A stretch of 64,000 bases of DNA from an uncultured Paracoccaceae bacterium (GTDB lineage Bacteria > Pseudomonadota > Alphaproteobacteria > Rhodobacterales > Rhodobacteraceae), in NCBI GenBank assembly GCA_947499725.1, contig CANMPK010000001.1, positions 496,001 through 560,000 on the forward strand, read 5' to 3'. Made by a program: the position numbers and the translations under genes. How positions within the stretch are numbered: position 1 is the stretch's first letter; each line of letters opens with the position of its first letter. The notes under the pieces were generated by a model. The model was given only the letters and a program-made list of their open reading frames with translations, ran no database searches and was not told where the DNA came from. Below are positions 8,449-16,667 of this stretch, one piece after another.

Positions 8449-9336
8449 TTGGCTGAAACTTTTAACGTCATTGCGCCGATCCTGATCATTTCATTGATCG
8501 GTTATTTGTTCGGTCGATCCAAGTTTGATCTGCATGTGGCCACGCTCAGCAATACTGTGATCATTGCGGCTTTGCCTGCGCTTTTGTTTTCTTCACTTAC
8601 GACGGCTGACATTTCATTGGCTCGTATTGGTGAGGTGTTTCTGGCGGCGCTTTTGGTGCTAGGGATCGCGGCGGTTTTGTCTTTAGCTGTGGTAAAGATC
8701 GCTGGTTTTTCGGTGCGCACCTGTTTGCCCAGTTTGATCTTTCCCAATTCTGGAAACATGGGTTTGCCTTTGGCTTTTATCGCCTTTGGCGATGTTGGCT
8801 TGGGATTGGCTGTGGCCTATTTCGTTGTGGTGACCCTGTGGCAGCACACGGCTGGGATGACAATTGCCTCGGGAGAATATGGGTTCAAAGCCATCCTGAA
8901 GCAGCCATTGATCTATGCAGTGGTGGCGATTTTGGTGGTGATTGGCTTTGATCTGCCAGTGCCAGAAGTGATTGCAACAACAACAGATTTGCTGGGCGGA
9001 ATGATGATCCCAGCGATGTTGATCTTGTTGGGAAATTCTTTGGCCAGCCTGAAGGTTTCTGATTTCGTGCCAGCCTGCATCATGGCAGTTGCCCGTTTGG
9101 TGATTGGCTTGATCTCGGGATTGGCTGCTATTTGGTTGCTTGGCCTGACCGGCACTTTGGCAGGGATTGTGTTTATGCTGGCGGCGATGCCGGCAGCGGT
9201 GGTGACTTACGTTTATGCCGAGCGCTATCGCCCGGATGCGGAACTGGTCGCGGGGACGATTGTTCTATCAACGCTGCTGACCTTTGCTGTTCTGCCTTTA
9301 ATTATCTGGGCCGCACAGGCGATTGCTGCGCATTGA
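8449..9336 (+). CDS. AEC-family transporter (auxin efflux carrier-like permease)
   Basis: 295-residue integral membrane protein with about ten hydrophobic segments in two halves. 'FPNSGNMGLPLAF' in the middle is the characteristic AEC motif, as in malonate or malate permeases such as MdcF. The TTG start at 8449 is preceded by an AGGGAAGG ribosome site. It ends the monooxygenase operon, and either substrate import or product export is possible. Together with the TctABC system the island has two transporters. Confidence 0.87.
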   Translation: MAETFNVIAPILIISLIGYLFGRSKFDLHVATLSNTVIIAALPALLFSSLTTADISLARIGEVFLAALLVLGIAAVLSLAVVKIAGFSVRTCLPSLIFPNSGNMGLPLAFIAFGDVGLGLAVAYFVVVTLWQHTAGMTIASGEYGFKAILKQPLIYAVVAILVVIGFDLPVPEVIATTTDLLGGMMIPAMLILLGNSLASLKVSDFVPACIMAVARLVIGLISGLAAIWLLGLTGTLAGIVFMLAAMPAAVVTYVYAERYRPDAELVAGTIVLSTLLTFAVLPLIIWAAQAIAAH

Positions 9337-9406
9337 TCTTTGGAAAGGTGCGGTGCAAGGTAATGAAAACAGGGCGGAAATTGGACCTGCCTTAAGGGGA
9401 TGACAG

Positions 9407-10333
9407 ATGCGAAATCTCAAGCTTCAGCACTTGCGCTATTTCGTAGCGGTCTTTGAAGAGCGTTCGATCACAGCGGCCGCCCATCGGGTGAATGCCACGC
9501 AATCTGGCGTGTCGATGCAATTGCGCGACTTTGAGGAAACGCTGGGGCTGAAACTGTTTGATCGCACCTCGACAGGGGTGGTGCCTACGAAGGCAGGCGA
9601 GCAGATTTATGCGCGGTGCAATCGGGTGCTGCGCGAGATCAATGAATTTGCAGTCGATATCGAAACCCACACAGATCAATTATATGGCACGGTGCGAGCT
9701 GGGATTATGCCGACCTTTGCCAAATCGATCTTGGCGCCGACTTTGATGCGCTTTGCCGAGCAGCATCCTTTTGTCGATGTGAATATCATTGAAGGCTATA
9801 GCGAAACCCTGACAGGAAAGGTCGCGAAAGGCGATTTGGACTTTGCTGTGGTGCCGGGAGGGGATCTGCCGACGGGAGTGCGCAGTACGCTGGTTGATAC
9901 GGATATTGAAATCTTGGTGCGCCGCGGGGGTGAGGGCGGGTCTAAGCCTTTGGAGTTGGCCACTGCACCGCCGCTTAGTTTGGTTCTGCCCGGGCCTGGG
10001 AATGCACGGCGCGCGAAGATTGACCGTTACCTGAACAATATGTGCCAATCCAAACATACGATCCTAGAGTTGGACAGTATGATGGCCACGTTTGACTTGC
10101 TGGAGAAAGGGCAATTTGCCTCGATCCTGCCGGGGTGTCTGTGCCTGCCGAGCATTGAAGAAACGCGGCTTGAGCTATCACCATTGTTGAACCCTGTTCT
10201 ACAAGTTGACTACTTGCTGATCGAGCCAAGTGCACAAGCGACATCTGCTGTGGTGTCTGCTTTTGCAGATGCTTTGAGTGAAGAAATTCGCAAATGGTGC
10301 GGCTTTGGTCGTGAGCAGTTTCTAAGTCACTGA
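9407..10333 (+). CDS. LysR-family transcriptional regulator of the catabolic island
   Basis: 308-residue LysR regulator. The winged helix-turn-helix covers residues 3-62 (LKLQHLRYFVAVFEERSITAA; 'QSGVSMQLRDFEETLGLKLFDR') and the effector domain covers about 90-295. It lies between the monooxygenase operon and the transporter operon, each of whose promoters has the same 30-bp element, making it the best candidate to bind both. The effector is probably the pathway substrate or an intermediate. Confidence 0.9.
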   Translation: MRNLKLQHLRYFVAVFEERSITAAAHRVNATQSGVSMQLRDFEETLGLKLFDRTSTGVVPTKAGEQIYARCNRVLREINEFAVDIETHTDQLYGTVRAGIMPTFAKSILAPTLMRFAEQHPFVDVNIIEGYSETLTGKVAKGDLDFAVVPGGDLPTGVRSTLVDTDIEILVRRGGEGGSKPLELATAPPLSLVLPGPGNARRAKIDRYLNNMCQSKHTILELDSMMATFDLLEKGQFASILPGCLCLPSIEETRLELSPLLNPVLQVDYLLIEPSAQATSAVVSAFADALSEEIRKWCGFGREQFLSH

Positions 10334-10440
10334 AATTACAGTTTTTATAACTTTCGATTTACAGGTTAGGGTTGTCTGTCATTTTGCCAGTTTATTTGGC
10401 GTTGGCGTTCACAATTACTGAGGGGCGCCATCGGTTTCGC

Positions 10441-10470
10441 CATCAGTGAAACTGATTTCGGTCATAAGAA
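10441..10470 (+). promoter_or_regulatory. Putative LysR operator, copy 2 (transporter promoter)
   Basis: This is the second copy of the element at 5094-5123 (24/30 identical). It contains a cleaner dyad, ATCAGT-GAA-ACTGAT at 10442-10456, followed by GGTCATAAGAA. It lies 150-180 bp before the TctB start, in the 286-bp gap after the LysR gene. No convincing -35/-10 pair with normal spacing was found nearby. Confidence 0.5.
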
Positions 10471-10619
10471 CTCATAAATTGTTTTGACGTCTCGAATTCC
10501 TATTATCTAGTGGAAACCTTGTTGTTGGGCTGTCTTGAGGAGGAGGGCTAAGCAACGAAATTTACTTGAAAAAGTGAGTTTTGAGGACATCCACAGTGGG
10601 CTTAGGGAGGGTTCCACAG

Positions 10620-11132
10620 TTGAGACTTAATTTACAAACCACGGAACAACGTCTTGTTGCTGCACTTTGTCTAAGTGCGGTTTTGGCGGTTGTGTTCATG
10701 GGCGCGTTGGTTGCGCCACCTAAGACTTTGTTTGGCCGTTCACTTACGGCGATCTCTCCGAGTCTGTTTCCGCTTTTGGTTCTGAGTGTGCTTGGCGCGC
10801 TGAGTGCGATGTATTTTGCTTGGCGGGTGAAGAACCCTGACCCAGAGCCAGAAGAGGCTTTGCCTGAGCATGGTCTGAAACGCGGCGCGCTGCTGTTTGG
10901 GTTGATGACGCTTTACGCGCTGTTGATGGAACCGATCGGCTTTTGGCTGTCGTCTGCGATTTCACTGGCCTTGCTGTCGTGGCTCGCGGGCAATCGCACC
11001 CTTTGGCAAATCGCGGCCCTGAGCGTGGTTGCGCCAGCGCTGTTGTATCTGGCGGCGACACGGCTTTTGGCGGTGTCTTTGCCGGAACTGAACACCATCG
11101 AACTTTTCTACGCACGTGTGCTTGGCCTTTGA
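10620..11132 (+). CDS. tctB: Tripartite tricarboxylate transporter, TctB small membrane subunit
   Basis: 170-residue membrane protein with four hydrophobic segments and the low-complexity pattern of TctB, the small subunit of tripartite tricarboxylate transporters. I use the TTG at 10620, nine bases after AGGGAGG; another in-frame TTG at 10581 lacks a good site. It is followed by TctA and TctC. TTT systems take up carboxylates across the inner membrane with a periplasmic binding protein. Confidence 0.8.
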   Translation: MRLNLQTTEQRLVAALCLSAVLAVVFMGALVAPPKTLFGRSLTAISPSLFPLLVLSVLGALSAMYFAWRVKNPDPEPEEALPEHGLKRGALLFGLMTLYALLMEPIGFWLSSAISLALLSWLAGNRTLWQIAALSVVAPALLYLAATRLLAVSLPELNTIELFYARVLGL

Positions 11133-11169
11133 GCCCTGCGTGTAAGTTGTTGAAAGAAAGAAGAAACGA

Positions 11170-12657
11170 ATGCTTGAGCAATTCTTAACAGGCTTTGGGA
11201 TGGCGATGCGCCTGGACACGTTTGCCTTGATGGCGGCTGGTCTGTTCGGCGGGATGCTTGTTGGGGCGCTGCCCGGTTTTACCACGCTGATGGCGATGGC
11301 CATTTTGCTACCGATTTCCTTTTTCCTTGATCCTATTGTGGGCATTCCGTTTTTGCTGGGTGTTTACAAAGGCGGGATCTTTGGCGGCTCTATTCCGGCG
11401 ATCTTGGTGTCTATGCCGGGCACTGGGGCGGCGGTGGCGACATCGCGGGACGGCTATAAGCTGACGCAGCAAGGCAAGTCGCGCAAAGCTTTGGATATGG
11501 CGCTGTTTTCGTCTGTGTTTGGCGATACCTCGAGCGATATTTTCACGATCTTTATGATCTTCCCAATCGCCTATTTGGTGATGCAGTTTGGTCCGCCAGA
11601 GTTGTTCGCGGTCTTGTTGCTGAGCCTTGTGATCATTGCGGCGACCTCGGGCCAGAACCCGGTCAAGAGCCTGATCATGATGTTGCTGGGCCTATGGCTG
11701 TCATTCATTGGCACAGATCCATTGGGCGGGGTGGAGCGTTTCACCTTTGGGATTTTTGATCTGAAATCTGGTATTCCGCTGCTGCCTATGTTGATCGGTG
11801 TTTTTGCGATCCCTGAGATTGCAGGTGTTGTGATGCGCAATGAAGGCGTGCGTCAGTTGGCGGCTTTGGTGGGGGAACGTCTGACGTTCAAAGAGTTCCG
11901 CGCAAGCTTTAAGACCATTCTGCGCTCAACAGCGATTGGGGCAGGCATCGGGACAATCCCGGGGTTGGGCCAAGTTGTGGCGGCGATGATGGGCTATTCT
12001 GCGGCGAAGAACGCCTCTGATCATCCTGAAACCTTTGGCGAAGGCGAGCTGGAAGGCATCGCGGCGGCCGAAGCGGCGAACAATGCGGTGAATGGTCCGA
12101 CGATGGTGCCTTTGCTGACGCTGGGTATTCCGGGTGACAACGTGACTGCGATTTTGCTGGGTGCCTTTGTGGCGCAAGGCTTGCGTCCTGGTCCGCAACT
12201 GTTTGAAGAGCAGGGGGCGACGGTCTTTGCGATCCTGATCGCCATGGTCTTTGCGAATATCTTGTTCTTGGCGATTGGCTACCTGTCTATCCCGTTCTTC
12301 TCGCGTCTTGTTCAGATCAAAACATCTGTTCTGATCCCAATCGTGATCATGTTCGCCTTTGCTGGCACCTTTGTGTTCCGCTCTGACAACTTTGATCTGC
12401 TGATGCTGGTGGTCTTCGGGATTTTTGGTCTGCTGGCGAAGGCAGGGAAGTTTGATGTGATGCCCATGGTGATGGGCTTCATCCTAGGCCCGCCGATGGA
12501 ATACGCCTTTGGCCAGACGGTTGCGATGGGCAACGGAGCGACAATGAATTTCTTACTTCAAGAACGTTTGGGAACGATCTGCGTATTGGTGGCAACACCG
12601 ATCATCGGGCTGGCGCTTTGGAGGAGAATGCAAGCGGTCACGACAACAGGTCATTAG
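11170..12657 (+). CDS. tctA: Tripartite tricarboxylate transporter, TctA large permease subunit
   Basis: 495-residue TctA permease with about twelve membrane segments. 'GALPGFTTLMAMAILLPISF' near residue 37, 'GGSIPAILVSMPGTGAAVAT' near 72 and 'NNAVNGPTMVPLLTLGIPGD' near 300 are hallmarks of the family. A GAAAGAAAGAAG stretch serves as ribosome site. It works with TctB and the TctC binding protein encoded on either side. Confidence 0.94.
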   Translation: MLEQFLTGFGMAMRLDTFALMAAGLFGGMLVGALPGFTTLMAMAILLPISFFLDPIVGIPFLLGVYKGGIFGGSIPAILVSMPGTGAAVATSRDGYKLTQQGKSRKALDMALFSSVFGDTSSDIFTIFMIFPIAYLVMQFGPPELFAVLLLSLVIIAATSGQNPVKSLIMMLLGLWLSFIGTDPLGGVERFTFGIFDLKSGIPLLPMLIGVFAIPEIAGVVMRNEGVRQLAALVGERLTFKEFRASFKTILRSTAIGAGIGTIPGLGQVVAAMMGYSAAKNASDHPETFGEGELEGIAAAEAANNAVNGPTMVPLLTLGIPGDNVTAILLGAFVAQGLRPGPQLFEEQGATVFAILIAMVFANILFLAIGYLSIPFFSRLVQIKTSVLIPIVIMFAFAGTFVFRSDNFDLLMLVVFGIFGLLAKAGKFDVMPMVMGFILGPPMEYAFGQTVAMGNGATMNFLLQERLGTICVLVATPIIGLALWRRMQAVTTTGH

Positions 12658-12732
12658 TTGCGACATATAACGGAGTGGGACGCATCACCTGCCCAACAAC
12701 TGCTTGGATTTGATGCACAGAGGAGGAACTAA

Positions 12733-13692
12733 ATGTTTAAACTAACGTTGAAAAAACTGGCGGTGTCTATTGGTCTTGCGGCCCTGACGCTTCCCTCTTT
12801 GGCGGCGGCGGAATATCCTGAGAAGCCGATCACAATGGTTATTCCGTTTGGCGCGGGTGGTTCTCATGATTTGAACTCTCGCGTGATTACGTCGATCATT
12901 CCGACCTATTTGAACCAAGCGATGATCGTGCGCCTGACACCGGGTGCTGGTGGTCAGAAGGGCACGCAAGAAGTGGCGAATGCGCCAGCGGATGGCTACA
13001 CGCTGCTGTTCACGCACAACTATGTGGACATGCTTCAGCAGTATGTTGAGAACCTGCCATATGATCCGCTGGAAGACTTTATTCCAATCGCGCGTGTGAA
13101 CTATGCGCCAATTGGTGTGGTTGTGCGTGCGGACAGCCCTTACCAGACGTTTGAAGAGCTGATTGCTGCGGCAGACAAAGAGCCGGGCGCTATTCAGATG
13201 TCTCACTCTGGGAACTGGGGTGCGTTGTTTGTACCTGCGGCGCAGATCATGAAAGAGCGTGGCGTTGCCTTTAATCTGGTGCCTTACAAAGGCGGCGGAC
13301 CAGCAATGCAGGCGCTTCTGTCTGGCGATGCAGATGTGACTATGGGATTCCCATCCACATTGAGCACGCAGATTGAATCTGGCGCGATCCGGGTTCTGGC
13401 GACTGCGGGCGCGGAGCGTATGTTTGATGATGTGCCAACCTTCGCCGAGGTCGGCGTAGAAGGCGACGTTGGCTTTATGCACCGTGTTCTGGTAGCGCCA
13501 AAAGGCACGCCACAGGAAGCGGTTGATAAGCTGACAGAAGCCTTTGCGGCACTGGTGGAAGATCGCACATTCACGCGCATGATGGGTCGTTTGAACGAGA
13601 CCATCGATCTGATTGATGGACCAGCCTATCAGAAGCTGCGTGAAGAGCAGGCGGTGGCCTACAAAGAGCTCGTAGAAGCGCTGACCAAGTAA
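12733..13692 (+). CDS. tctC: Tripartite tricarboxylate transporter substrate-binding protein (TctC)
   Basis: 319-residue periplasmic binding protein of the Bug/TctC family. The signal peptide is residues 1-26 (cleavage after SLAAA), followed by 'YPEKPITMVIPFGAGGSHD', the conserved ligand-binding loop. A strong AGGAGGAACTAA site precedes the ATG. TctC proteins usually have their own high expression, and a 75-bp gap separates it from tctA. A strong terminator follows. The ligand is unknown but is expected to be an anionic organic acid. Confidence 0.93.
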   Translation: MFKLTLKKLAVSIGLAALTLPSLAAAEYPEKPITMVIPFGAGGSHDLNSRVITSIIPTYLNQAMIVRLTPGAGGQKGTQEVANAPADGYTLLFTHNYVDMLQQYVENLPYDPLEDFIPIARVNYAPIGVVVRADSPYQTFEELIAAADKEPGAIQMSHSGNWGALFVPAAQIMKERGVAFNLVPYKGGGPAMQALLSGDADVTMGFPSTLSTQIESGAIRVLATAGAERMFDDVPTFAEVGVEGDVGFMHRVLVAPKGTPQEAVDKLTEAFAALVEDRTFTRMMGRLNETIDLIDGPAYQKLREEQAVAYKELVEALTK

Positions 13693-13710
13693 GCTTTGCG
13701 AAAAACAGGA

Positions 13711-13748
13711 AAGGCGGCGCTCAATCTTTTTGCTGCGCCGCCCTTTTT
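13711..13748 (+). terminator. Intrinsic terminator after tctC
   Basis: GGCGGCGC (13713-13720) pairs with GCGCCGCC (13735-13742) across a 14-nt loop, and a CTTTTT run follows. It ends the transporter operon and separates it from the next dehydrogenase gene. Confidence 0.85.
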
Positions 13749-13813
13749 ACGACAAGACTAAGAAAACAGCCAAGTGGAGGCCGATAGGTCACGGGCATTG
13801 GAGTGGAAGTATC

Positions 13814-14884
13814 ATGAGACAAGTAGAAGTCGCGGTTATCGGAACAGGTTGGTGCGGAGGCATTCGCGCTGAGACGCTTTCCAGATCTGCGCTGGTGGAT
13901 AAGTTGCATATCTGCGAAATCCGCTCAGAGCGCCTTGAGGAAGTCAAAGAGCTGACCAACCCAGCCAGCGCGACGCTTGATTACAATGACATTGTGAACA
14001 ACCCAGATATCGAGGTTGTTTATATCTCGACCACACCGGAGCAGACCCATTATCCGATCGCAAAGGCCTGTTTGGCGGCAGGTAAACATGTGCTTTTGGA
14101 AAAGCCTTTGGCGATTGAATTGTCCGAGGCGGACGAGCTTATTGCTTTGTCCAAAGCGCAGGGTGTGAAGTTTACGATTGGCTATTCGCAGCGATTTAAC
14201 TCCAAGATCGCGTATGCCAAGAAATCCATTGCCGAAGGGAAACTGGGCAATGTGGTGAATGTGATGGTCAGCCGCCATCTTTCGCGCAACTTGGGTAAGA
14301 AGATCGCGAACCGTGTGAAACTGTCGCCGGTTGCGATGGAATCCACGCATGATTTGGATTTTGTGTTTTGGCTGCTAGCGCCCGCGAAACCTGTGAAAGT
14401 GTATTCGCAAGGGGCTTATGGCTATATGAAAGACCTGAATGGGTCTTACGATTGCATGTGGTCTACGGTGACCATGTCTGATGGGACATTGGTCGTTGTT
14501 GGTGGCGGCTGGAACCTGCCGCCGAGCTATCCAAACTACTGCGGCACTTGGATTGAGATCACAGGCACAGAAGGCGCGTTGATCTTGGATGATACGAGCC
14601 GTGACAATTGGCTGAACACCGTGAAGGATGGCACGCAATATCCGATGTCGACCATGCCGGGAGAGCAGGTGGATCATGCTTTTGCAGGCCAGATGGGGCC
14701 AGAGACGCTCCATTTCCTAGAGGCGGTTTTGTTGGATGGCCCAGTGATGGTGGACCCAGATCATGCGCGCATGGTAATGGAGACCTATTCAGCTGCGGAT
14801 GTTTCGGCTGAAATCGGCGATCCGGTAGATTTGCCGATGTCCAACATGGCGCTGGCCAAACTGGCGGATATGAAGGGCAACTAA
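13814..14884 (+). CDS. Gfo/Idh/MocA-family oxidoreductase (second in island)
   Basis: 356-residue NAD(P)-dependent dehydrogenase. The Rossmann motif is VIGTGWCGGIRAE (8-20) and the EKP signature is at 96-98. I start at the ATG at 13814, after GGAGTGGAAG; an upstream in-frame start at 13730 lies inside the terminator. It is related to but clearly different from the family member at 3461. It stands alone between two hairpins, so it is probably separately transcribed, though it may act on the same or a related substrate. Confidence 0.88.
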   Translation: MRQVEVAVIGTGWCGGIRAETLSRSALVDKLHICEIRSERLEEVKELTNPASATLDYNDIVNNPDIEVVYISTTPEQTHYPIAKACLAAGKHVLLEKPLAIELSEADELIALSKAQGVKFTIGYSQRFNSKIAYAKKSIAEGKLGNVVNVMVSRHLSRNLGKKIANRVKLSPVAMESTHDLDFVFWLLAPAKPVKVYSQGAYGYMKDLNGSYDCMWSTVTMSDGTLVVVGGGWNLPPSYPNYCGTWIEITGTEGALILDDTSRDNWLNTVKDGTQYPMSTMPGEQVDHAFAGQMGPETLHFLEAVLLDGPVMVDPDHARMVMETYSAADVSAEIGDPVDLPMSNMALAKLADMKGN

Positions 14885-14917
14885 GCGCTTTCTGACATAG
14901 CTAACAAAGACTTAACA

Positions 14918-14944
14918 AAGCGCGCGTTCTCGCAACGCGCGCTT
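14918..14944 (+). terminator. Hairpin after the dehydrogenase gene
   Basis: AAGCGCGCG (14918-14926) pairs with CGCGCGCTT (14936-14944) across a 9-nt loop. Only a weak T-rich stretch follows (CATGTTTTG), so termination strength is uncertain. Confidence 0.6.
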
Positions 14945-14999
14945 CATGTTTTGCCGGAAGGGTTAGGCCGATGTGGTTTTTGCAAAAGGACATGGGCCA

Positions 15000-15272
15000 A
15001 TGAAAATCTACGATAGTGTTTTGCAGATGAACCGGTCTCTGGCTGGGACATTTGGCGGGATGATGGATGTGGTGCCAAGCGACAGCGAGGATTTGTCGCC
15101 GGTGGCGATGAAGCTGTATATCGAAACGGGCGGCGCGTTGACGGTGACACCGCTCAAAGGCGATGGCCCTGTGACGGTACAGGTGCCGGATTTCTCGGAG
15201 TTGAATTTGAACGTGACGCGCGTGCATGCCTCGGGCACCACGGCGGCGGGCATCAAAGCCTATGTGGTGTGA
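15000..15272 (+). CDS. Spike base protein, Rcc01079-like (GTA head-spike family)
   Basis: 90-residue protein. The central pattern 'VVPSDSEDLSPVAMKLYIETGGALTVTP' and the end 'VTRVHASGTTAAGIKAYVV' match, from memory, the spike-base family of Rcc01079 (GhsA), part of the head spikes of the Rhodobacter capsulatus GTA that bind capsule. It is a small beta-rich domain. The ATG at 15000 has AAGGA nine bases upstream; a GTG at 14973 is an alternative. It is the first of three tightly packed genes ending with an SGNH esterase. No phage structural genes are adjacent. Confidence 0.72.
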   Translation: MKIYDSVLQMNRSLAGTFGGMMDVVPSDSEDLSPVAMKLYIETGGALTVTPLKGDGPVTVQVPDFSELNLNVTRVHASGTTAAGIKAYVV

Positions 15273-15274
15273 CC

Positions 15275-15682
15275 ATGATTGATCTTGGTACATCAATAGG
15301 CATTCAGGCAGGGCGCGCGGCTGCGGCGCGCTCTTTTGTGCAGGCGGGGCGATTGCCCAACCGTAAGGCCAGCTTGAGAGACACAAGCCATTTGACGCCA
15401 ATGGGCGACGTGGTGATGGCGCCGGAAGCGATTGAGTTGGGGGCGCAATCGCGCGTGACCCATAACGAAGTTCTGGATGGCGAAATTTGGGTGCATACGG
15501 TGTTGGATGAGTTGACCGGCAACCATCGCGCCCGCATGCAATCTCCGTACTATGCGCCTGAAAGCACGCGGTCTCAGCCGGGGATGCAGACGTGGAAATT
15601 TCCGAATGCGAATAATCAGCAGGGCGTGGATGTGATCTGCGGCACAGGCAGCGCAGGCACTTTGCGCAGCTTTCAGGCCTAA
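15275..15682 (+). CDS. Uncharacterised protein of the spike/esterase module
   Basis: 135-residue protein that I do not recognise. It begins two bases after the spike-base stop and ends three bases before the esterase gene, so it is almost certainly translated with them. It is rich in Ala, Gly, Arg and Asn with no membrane segment or signal peptide. 'VTHNEVLDGEIWVHTVLDELTGNHRARMQ' looks like a beta-rich region, and the C-terminal part (NANNQQGVDVICGTGSAG) could be an adhesive loop. A structural or adaptor role in a spike is an inference from position. Confidence 0.7.
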   Translation: MIDLGTSIGIQAGRAAAARSFVQAGRLPNRKASLRDTSHLTPMGDVVMAPEAIELGAQSRVTHNEVLDGEIWVHTVLDELTGNHRARMQSPYYAPESTRSQPGMQTWKFPNANNQQGVDVICGTGSAGTLRSFQA

Positions 15683-15685
15683 GAC

Positions 15686-16477
15686 ATGCAAGAGGTGCTG
15701 AGCCGTCCTGCGAAGGTGATTGTGGCGGCGGGGCAATCTTTGATGGAATGCTCGCATAATGCTTATGGCGTTGATCCCAAGCTAGACTATTGGCCTGGGC
15801 CGCGTTGTCTGTGCATTCCAGGGTACACATATGCGGGCTTTGGCACGACGCGCGGCGAAGTGCATTCCATGAGCGCGCCTTTGATGTTCAAAAGCATCGG
15901 GGTGGGCGTTTCACCGGCGGTCAGCTTTGCGCAAGAGATCATGCCCTTTGTGCCGGAGACCCATAATCTGGTGATCATCTGCGCGGCTTATTCCTCGACC
16001 ACTTTGGTGGGGCCAGATGGGGATTGGAACCCAGATGGGGTGGGTCAGAACGTGGCGGCGTATCAGAACGCTGTGGACTTGGTGAACCTTGGCATGAGCA
16101 ATCTGCCCGAGGGATCGGAAATCATCGGCTGGCTTTGGGCACAAGGGCAGGGGGATTTGGCGGCAGATATGAACGCGACCTATCCACTAGCCTTTGCAGC
16201 CATGCGCGCAGCGGCGGAAATGGCTACAGGCACAGCGCAAGTGCCTTGGATGTTGTTTGGGCCGCCACCTGATGCGGATAGCATTCATACGCAGGTGTTT
16301 ACGCAGATGTATGCGGATATGGATCAAGACAGCGGCTATTCGTCTGCGCAAGCGTTGGCGCATTCGATTGAACATCCCCCCGGATATATCGAGGATGGCG
16401 TGCATGTCACCGCTTGGGGCAGCCGCGTCATGGGCAAGCTCGCCGCACGGCGATTTATCAGCGAAGGCTACCTTTAA
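15686..16477 (+). CDS. SGNH/sialate O-acetylesterase-like protein of the spike module
   Basis: 263-residue SGNH-type carbohydrate esterase. The nucleophile block is VAAGQSLM (Ser18), the middle block WLWAQGQGD (150-157) corresponds to the QGESD region of CE6/SASA enzymes, and the last block [10 protein letters not shown] gives Asp237 and His240. Such enzymes remove O-acetyl groups from polysaccharides. There is no signal peptide, which fits a particle-bound or cytoplasmically assembled protein better than a periplasmic enzyme. Its link to a spike-base gene suggests a tail or head spike that deacetylates capsule, which is inferred. Confidence 0.75.
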   Translation: MQEVLSRPAKVIVAAGQSLMECSHNAYGVDPKLDYWPGPRCLCIPGYTYAGFGTTRGEVHSMSAPLMFKSIGVGVSPAVSFAQEIMPFVPETHNLVIICAAYSSTTLVGPDGDWNPDGVGQNVAAYQNAVDLVNLGMSNLPEGSEIIGWLWAQGQGDLAADMNATYPLAFAAMRAAAEMATGTAQVPWMLFGPPPDADSIHTQVFTQMYADMDQDSGYSSAQALAHSIEHPPGYIEDGVHVTAWGSRVMGKLAARRFISEGYL

Positions 16478-16481
16478 AAAC

Positions 16482-16511
16482 AAGGCCCGTCCCGTCATTG
16501 GGGCGGGCCTT
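16482..16511 (+). terminator. Hairpin after the spike/esterase module
   Basis: AAGGCCCGTCCC (16482-16493) pairs with GGGGCGGGCCTT (16500-16511), 12 bp with one G-T pair and a 6-nt loop. There is no long T-run directly after it. It separates the module from the trigger factor gene. Confidence 0.65.
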
Positions 16512-16667
16512 GGCAATTTGATGCTTTTCACAGGAAAACGAGGGGTCAGATTTCGGGTTGGGACTTGTCTTTGGCCATGTCCATCTATAAGGACCGCAGG
16601 CAGCATTAAGAAGATTTGTGCGTTGTGCTTTTCGCCCCGCACTCCTGTTGAAAAGAAGGACATACCC

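Noticed and set aside
15000-16477. Prophage
   Set aside because: No integrase, capsid, terminase, portal or lysis genes and no attachment-site repeats are near the spike module; the neighbours are housekeeping genes.
16564-16590. CTTG...CCATCTAT heat-shock-like promoter before tig
   Set aside because: The two boxes are closer than the heat-shock consensus allows, so it was not listed.
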